From positions 372,001 to 436,000 of the forward strand of contig NZ_LJCP01000011.1 in the NCBI RefSeq assembly GCF_001399755.1: a stretch of DNA of 64,000 nucleotides, written 5' to 3'. The position numbers and the translations under genes are program-made. This document shows positions 60,460 through 64,000 of the stretch, in pieces; the stretch's first letter is position 1; every line of letters begins with the position of its first letter. Under the pieces are notes generated by a model. That model ran no database searches and was not told the origin of the DNA. It was given only the letters and a program-made list of their open reading frames with translations. Origin of the DNA: Thiohalorhabdus denitrificans (lineage in GTDB: Bacteria; Pseudomonadota; Gammaproteobacteria; Thiohalorhabdales; Thiohalorhabdaceae).

Positions 60460-60996
60460 GTGCGCTTGCGCTACCTGATCCCCCTGGTCTTCTTCGTGGT
60501 CCTGGTGATCTTTCTGGGCATCGGGCTGACCATGGACCCCGAGCGGGTCCCCTCACCCCTGGTGGGCAAGGAGGTGCCGGACCTCACCCTGGCCTCGGTG
60601 GACGAGGCGGATCGGACCATCTCCACCGAACAGCTGAAGGGGCAGGTCTACCTCCTGAATGTCTGGGCCTCCTGGTGCGTGGCCTGCCGCCAGGAGCACC
60701 CCGTGCTCATGGAGGCCAGCCGCGACCACCCCAACCTCACCATTATCGGTTTCGACTACAAGGACAAGCGTCCGGACGCCCAGCGCTGGCTGGAGCAGCG
60801 CGGGGACCCCTACGACGTTAGCCTGTTCGACCCCGAGGGCGAGGCCGGCATCGACCTGGGGGTCTACGGCGTCCCGGAGACCTTCGTCGTGGACCGTGAC
60901 GGCATCATCCGCCACAAGCACATCGGCCCCATGACCCGGCAGGACTTCCGCACCACCATCCTGCCCCTGGTTCAAGAGCTGCGAGCGGACTCATGA
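60460..60996 (+). CDS. ccmG: CcmG/DsbE, thioredoxin-like reductant
   Basis: The 178-residue protein has an N-terminal anchor and a thioredoxin fold with active site WCVAC in NVWASWCVACRQEHP, plus the family segment GVYGVPETFVVDRDG. It starts at GTG 60460, 3 bp after ccmF. It keeps apocytochrome cysteines reduced. Confidence 0.96.
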   Translation: MRLRYLIPLVFFVVLVIFLGIGLTMDPERVPSPLVGKEVPDLTLASVDEADRTISTEQLKGQVYLLNVWASWCVACRQEHPVLMEASRDHPNLTIIGFDYKDKRPDAQRWLEQRGDPYDVSLFDPEGEAGIDLGVYGVPETFVVDRDGIIRHKHIGPMTRQDFRTTILPLVQELRADS

Positions 60997-61481
60997 GACC
61001 CTGGATCGCCCTTCTCGCCCTGGCCCTGGCCTTGCCGCCCCTTGGGACCGCCCTGGCGGCGCCCGAGCCCATCCGCGAGTTCGACAGCCCCGCCCAGGAG
61101 GACCGCTACAACGCCCTCCTGGAGGACCTGCGGTGCCTCGTCTGCCAGAACGAGTCCCTGGCCGGCTCCCGGGCCGACCTCGCCCAGGACCTCCGCGACG
61201 AGGTGTACCAGAAGCTGGTGGAGGAGGGGAAAAGCGACGAGGCCGTGGTGGACTACCTGGTGGACCGATACGGCGAGTTCGTCCTCTACCGCCCCCCCGT
61301 GCAGCCCGCCACCTACCTGCTGTGGTTCGGGCCTTTCGCCCTGCTCCTGATCGGGGCGGGGATCTGGCTTGCCGTCTCCCGGGGTCGGCAGCGGGCCGAC
61401 CCGGGCGACCTGTCCCCCGATGAGCGGGAGCGCGCCGCGCGGCTCCTCGGCACCGATTCCGACAAGGACTCCTCCCAATGA
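60993..61481 (+). CDS. ccmH: CcmH, apocytochrome thiol-disulphide partner
   Basis: The 162-residue protein has a signal peptide (ending ALAAPE), the active site LRCLVCQNESLAGSRADLA, and one C-terminal helix (YLLWFGPFALLLIGAGIWL). The LRCxxCQ motif is invariant in CcmH. It overlaps ccmG and ccmI by ATGA. Confidence 0.97.
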   Translation: MRPWIALLALALALPPLGTALAAPEPIREFDSPAQEDRYNALLEDLRCLVCQNESLAGSRADLAQDLRDEVYQKLVEEGKSDEAVVDYLVDRYGEFVLYRPPVQPATYLLWFGPFALLLIGAGIWLAVSRGRQRADPGDLSPDERERAARLLGTDSDKDSSQ

Positions 61482-62722
61482 CCCTGTTCTGGATCATCGT
61501 CGCGCTCTTGATCGTCGCGGCCGCCCTGGCGGTCGTTCCGGCCCTGCTGGGGCGGTCCCGGGCGAGCGAGACCTCCTACAGCGAGGCGAACCTCGCCGTG
61601 TTCCGCGACCGCCTCGCTGAGCTTTCCGCCGAGCGGGACCGGGGGCAGATCACGCCCGAGGAGTACGAGCAGGGCCGCGCGGAGCTGGAGCGGGAGGTAC
61701 TGCGCGAGGTCCCCGGCCGCGAGGAGGGGGCTGGGGGCCCGGGCAACCGCACGGGCATGGGCGGCAAGACCCTCGTGGGCCTGCTGGTGGGGCTTCCGGT
61801 GGTGGCCGTTTCCCTCTACCTCGCCACCGGCCGCCCCGAGCTGGTGGCCGAGGCGCCCCCCACCAGCCTGAGCGAGCGTGAGATCCGCTCCTTCTCCCAG
61901 ATGCCGCCCGAACAGCGCGCCAGCCGCCTCAGCGCCTTCCTGGAGGAGAACCCTCGGGCCGGGGAGGCCTGGGTCCTGCTCGGCCAGACCTACCGCGCCC
62001 AGGGGCAGTTCGGCGAGGCGGTGGACGCCTATCGCCAGGCCCGGCAGCTCATCGGCGACGAGCCGCAGCTGCTGGCCCATTACGCGGAGGCCATCGCCCT
62101 GGCCAACGACCGCGAGCTGACCGGGGAGGTCACCGAGCTGCTGGACAAGGCCCTGGAGAAGGACCCCAACAACGCCCTGGCCCTGTGGATGGCCGGCTCG
62201 GCCGCCATGTCCCGGGGCGACGGCGAGGAGGCGGGCCAGCTCTGGCGTCGCCTTGCCGCGCAGATGCCCCCGGATAACCGGAACGTGGAGATGCTCAAGG
62301 GCTACATCGCACAGGCCGAGGGGATCAGCCCCGAGGAAGTCTCCATCGACCGGCCGGAGAACGAGGCTGCCGGTGGCGCTGCCATGGCCGTCCGGGTGGA
62401 GCTGGCCGGGGAGCTGCAGGAGCAGGCCGAACCGGGGGATACCGTCTTCATCTTCGCCCGGGCCGCCCAGGGTCCGCCCATGCCCGTGGCGGCGGTGCGC
62501 AAGCGGGTGGAGGATCTGCCGGTGGAGGTGACCCTCGACGACTCCCAGGCCATGGCGGGGAACCGCACGCTTTCCTCCCAGGAACGCGTGGTGGTGGGCG
62601 CGCGCATCTCCAAGGGCGGCCAGCCCCAGGCCCAGCCCGGGGACCTGGAGGGGCTCACCAACCCGCTCAAGGTCCGCGATGGCCGCGAGGTCTCCGTCAC
62701 CATCGACCAGGTGGTCCAATAG
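61478..62722 (+). CDS. ccmI: CcmI, TPR apocytochrome-binding component
   Basis: The 414-residue protein has two membrane helices (about 2-22 and 95-115), a cytoplasmic loop between them with SEANLAVFRDRLAELSAERD typical for CcmI, TPR units (AWVLLGQTYRAQGQFGEAVD, ...ALALWMAGSAAMSRGDGEEA), and a beta-rich C-terminal domain, so it is the long CcmI form. It overlaps ccmH and ends the operon before a hairpin. Confidence 0.94.
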   Translation: MTLFWIIVALLIVAAALAVVPALLGRSRASETSYSEANLAVFRDRLAELSAERDRGQITPEEYEQGRAELEREVLREVPGREEGAGGPGNRTGMGGKTLVGLLVGLPVVAVSLYLATGRPELVAEAPPTSLSEREIRSFSQMPPEQRASRLSAFLEENPRAGEAWVLLGQTYRAQGQFGEAVDAYRQARQLIGDEPQLLAHYAEAIALANDRELTGEVTELLDKALEKDPNNALALWMAGSAAMSRGDGEEAGQLWRRLAAQMPPDNRNVEMLKGYIAQAEGISPEEVSIDRPENEAAGGAAMAVRVELAGELQEQAEPGDTVFIFARAAQGPPMPVAAVRKRVEDLPVEVTLDDSQAMAGNRTLSSQERVVVGARISKGGQPQAQPGDLEGLTNPLKVRDGREVSVTIDQVVQ

Positions 62723-62729
62723 GGCAAAC

Positions 62730-62756
62730 GGGCACCGCCGGGCCGGGGCGGTGCCC
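62730..62756 (+). terminator. Terminator after the ccm operon
   Basis: GGGCACCGCC (62730-62739) and GGCGGTGCCC (62747-62756) form a perfect 10-bp stem with a GGGCCGG loop, followed by TTCCT. It lies eight bases after the ccmI stop. Confidence 0.75.
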
Positions 62757-62804
62757 TTCCTAAGAAGCCCCTGAAGCGATTGGCGGGGGCCCAACCCCTT
62801 TCCA

Positions 62805-62846
62805 GGGCCCAGGGGCTGCGGGGCGGACTCCGCAGCCCCTGGGCCC
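62805..62846. repeat. Long perfect stem-loop between convergent operons
   Basis: The arms at 62805-62821 and 62830-62846 are complementary over 17 bp with an 8-base loop (GGCGGACT). It is the middle one of three dyads in the 316-bp gap between ccmI and the cytochrome c4 gene. There is no gene in the gap. Confidence 0.6.
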
Positions 62847-62964
62847 GTTGCTGTTCCGGATCCCTTGCCTTGCGATCTATCCGGGCCACGTCGTCCGTTG
62901 AACGGCACCCGGCAAGACCCCCCAAAAGGGCCTAAGCCGAGCCAACTTCCCGTATCATGGCACG

Positions 62965-62990
62965 AAAAAAGGGACCCGGATCCGGGTCCC
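62965..62990 (-). terminator. Intrinsic terminator of the cytochrome c4 gene
   Basis: GGGACCCGGA and TCCGGGTCCC (62971-62990) form a perfect dyad, and on the minus strand it is followed by a run of six T (62970-62965). This is a textbook Rho-independent terminator 48 bp after the cytochrome stop. Confidence 0.85.
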
Positions 62991-63038
62991 TCGCTCGGCT
63001 AACGGTCCCGGCGCGTAGCCGGGTGGAGCCTTCAGGCC

Positions 63039-63722
63039 TTAGTTCTGGGCATCCACGTTGCTGAAGTAGGCGCCCACGGCCTCCATCTGCTCCTCGGACA
63101 GCTTGGGAGCGATCTCGGTCATCATCTTGGCCGGATCGTTGGCGCGGTTGCCGCCCTCCCAGTCCTGGAGCTGCTTCTTGATGTAGCTGGCATGCTGGCC
63201 GGCGATCTGCGGGAAGACCGGAGGCACGCCCTTGCCCTTGGGGCCGTGGCAGGAGGTGCACGCCGGGACGTCCTCCTCCGGTACGCCGCGCTCGGCGATC
63301 TGCTCGCCCATATCGATCACCGACTGCTCCGCATCCGCCCCTTCCACGCTCACCTGCTTCTCGTGGTAGTAGCGGGCCGCATCCCACATCTCTTCCTCGG
63401 ACATGCCCTTGGCGATGTTGGTCATGGTGGGATAGTTGGTCCGGTCACCGCTGGCGAAGTCCTTCAACTGCTTCACCATGTACTGCATGTCCTGACCGGC
63501 GAGGCGAGGGAATTTGGATGGGGCCTGACCCTTGCCATCCTGCCCGTGGCAGGACTGGCAGGGCATCACGGTGGGCTCGTCGGGCTTGCCCTGCATGACC
63601 AGCTTCTTGCCGGCCTCGGCGTCGCCCTTGGCCTCGCCGGCTGCCTGGTCCTCAGCGGCGGCGAGGGCGGGAGTGACCACGAGGGCGCTTGCCATGGCGG
63701 CCGCCCAAAACATAGTCCGCAT
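63039..63722 (-). CDS. Di-haem cytochrome c4
   Basis: The 227-residue protein has a signal peptide (ending PALAAA), and two homologous class I domains with haem sites CQSCH (near residue 55) and CTSCH (near 153). Probable Met ligands are in NYPTMTNIAKGMS and DPAKMMTEIAPKLS. Cytochrome c4 carries electrons in the periplasm to terminal oxidases. Start ATG 63722. The gene is convergent with ccm and follows another cytochrome gene. Confidence 0.96.
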   Translation of the reverse strand: MRTMFWAAAMASALVVTPALAAAEDQAAGEAKGDAEAGKKLVMQGKPDEPTVMPCQSCHGQDGKGQAPSKFPRLAGQDMQYMVKQLKDFASGDRTNYPTMTNIAKGMSEEEMWDAARYYHEKQVSVEGADAEQSVIDMGEQIAERGVPEEDVPACTSCHGPKGKGVPPVFPQIAGQHASYIKKQLQDWEGGNRANDPAKMMTEIAPKLSEEQMEAVGAYFSNVDAQN

Positions 63723-63845
63723 TGACCGTCTCCTTACTTGTGGAACGAGAACCCGGTTCCCGTTATACAAGCGAAGCCAGGACGATAGGGTACCATCCCG
63801 GCCTCGCTCGCGCCTGGAGGATTGCCTCCATGCGACTGGGGGTTC

Positions 63846-64000
63846 CTACTCGGCCATCCCGGAGATCCAGGAAGCGATCACCTTCAGCTGCTCGGTCTTG
63901 CCGGTGGCGTTGGGCTGAGGCGGCATGGGGGTTCCCCCGGTCACGTCGGTCCAGTTCCCGGAGCCGCCGTTCTTCACGTTGCTCTTCACGGTCTCCAGGA
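63846..64000 (-). CDS. Cytochrome c (c551/c552-like), C-terminal fragment
   Basis: The last 50 codons are visible, running off the window. ETVKSNVKNGGSGNWTDV followed by a Thr/Gly turn and PMPPQP matches the methionine-ligand region of class I cytochromes c551/c552/c5, then KTEQLKVIASWISGMAE is the C-terminal helix. The haem CxxCH lies outside the window. It is 123 bp upstream of cytochrome c4 on the same strand. Confidence 0.82.
   Translation of the reverse strand, partial: LETVKSNVKNGGSGNWTDVTGGTPMPPQPNATGKTEQLKVIASWISGMAE

Noticed and set aside
1-64000. CRISPR array, tRNA or rRNA genes
   Set aside because: No regularly spaced direct repeats or tRNA/rRNA signatures were seen in the gaps between genes; the repeats found are REP-type inverted pairs.

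Overview
The window is about 72% G+C over most of its length and comes from a free-living, respiring proteobacterium, most likely a gammaproteobacterium. The signs are a full System I cytochrome c maturation operon, cytochrome c4 and small mono-haem cytochromes, a BCCT osmolyte transporter, TgpA/DUF58/MoxR, BioC/BioH biotin synthesis, an HpnB-type hopanoid glycosyltransferase, a PEP-CTERM protein and Pseudomonas-like GTAG REP repeats. A halophilic or haloalkaliphilic chemolithotroph would fit, but that is inference. I see no rRNA, tRNA or CRISPR array.

Layout. 0-9.8 kb: the start of pepN, yjbQ, a remnant of an outer-membrane barrel gene, a DUF2249-hemerythrin protein, the overlapping moxR-DUF58-tgpA-K+ channel operon, and an ECF sigma / zinc anti-sigma / acidic exported protein cluster with matching promoter-like motifs, followed by a TPR-barrel outer-membrane protein. 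9.9-17.8 kb: hemH, a truncated globin, a BCCT transporter, DUF423, msrA, an M14 hydrolase beside a GCS2-type ligase, and two small unknown proteins. 18-26 kb: a Ycf45/SpoIIIAA-like AAA-R3H protein, RNA methyltransferases, an ABM monooxygenase, Hsp20, an HNH protein whose start is missed by ordinary start codons, a PAS-GGDEF cyclase and a PagL-like barrel. 26-34.5 kb: an RND pump with its adaptor, a sugar-type ABC ATPase, an FAH-family hydrolase, a methyltransferase and a dienelactone hydrolase.

34.5-37.2 kb is a sharply AT-richer island (about 40% G+C in a counted line) with three co-directional genes: a ThsB/MTH538-like TIR protein, a deoxyribosyltransferase-like/DUF4071 TPR protein and a two-TM SLATT-like DUF4231 protein. 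This is the best candidate for an undescribed conflict (antiviral) system in the window. 37.2-40.4 kb holds the permeases and lipoprotein of a sugar ABC transporter; the MalF-type permease has an in-frame TAA.

40.5-64 kb: a choice-of-anchor-L PEP-CTERM protein, two small cytochromes c, a second hemerythrin, the bioF-H-C-(membrane methyltransferase)-D operon with bioA nearby, hemJ, thiD, hpnB, thiE, hemL, then ccmABCDEFGHI, cytochrome c4 and a partial cytochrome c. Haem supply (hemL, hemJ, hemH), haem export and ligation (ccm) and c-type apocytochromes therefore lie together. GTAG-type REP elements occur at six loci, mostly as inverted pairs between genes, and one pair sits inside a larger inverted repeat of another family.
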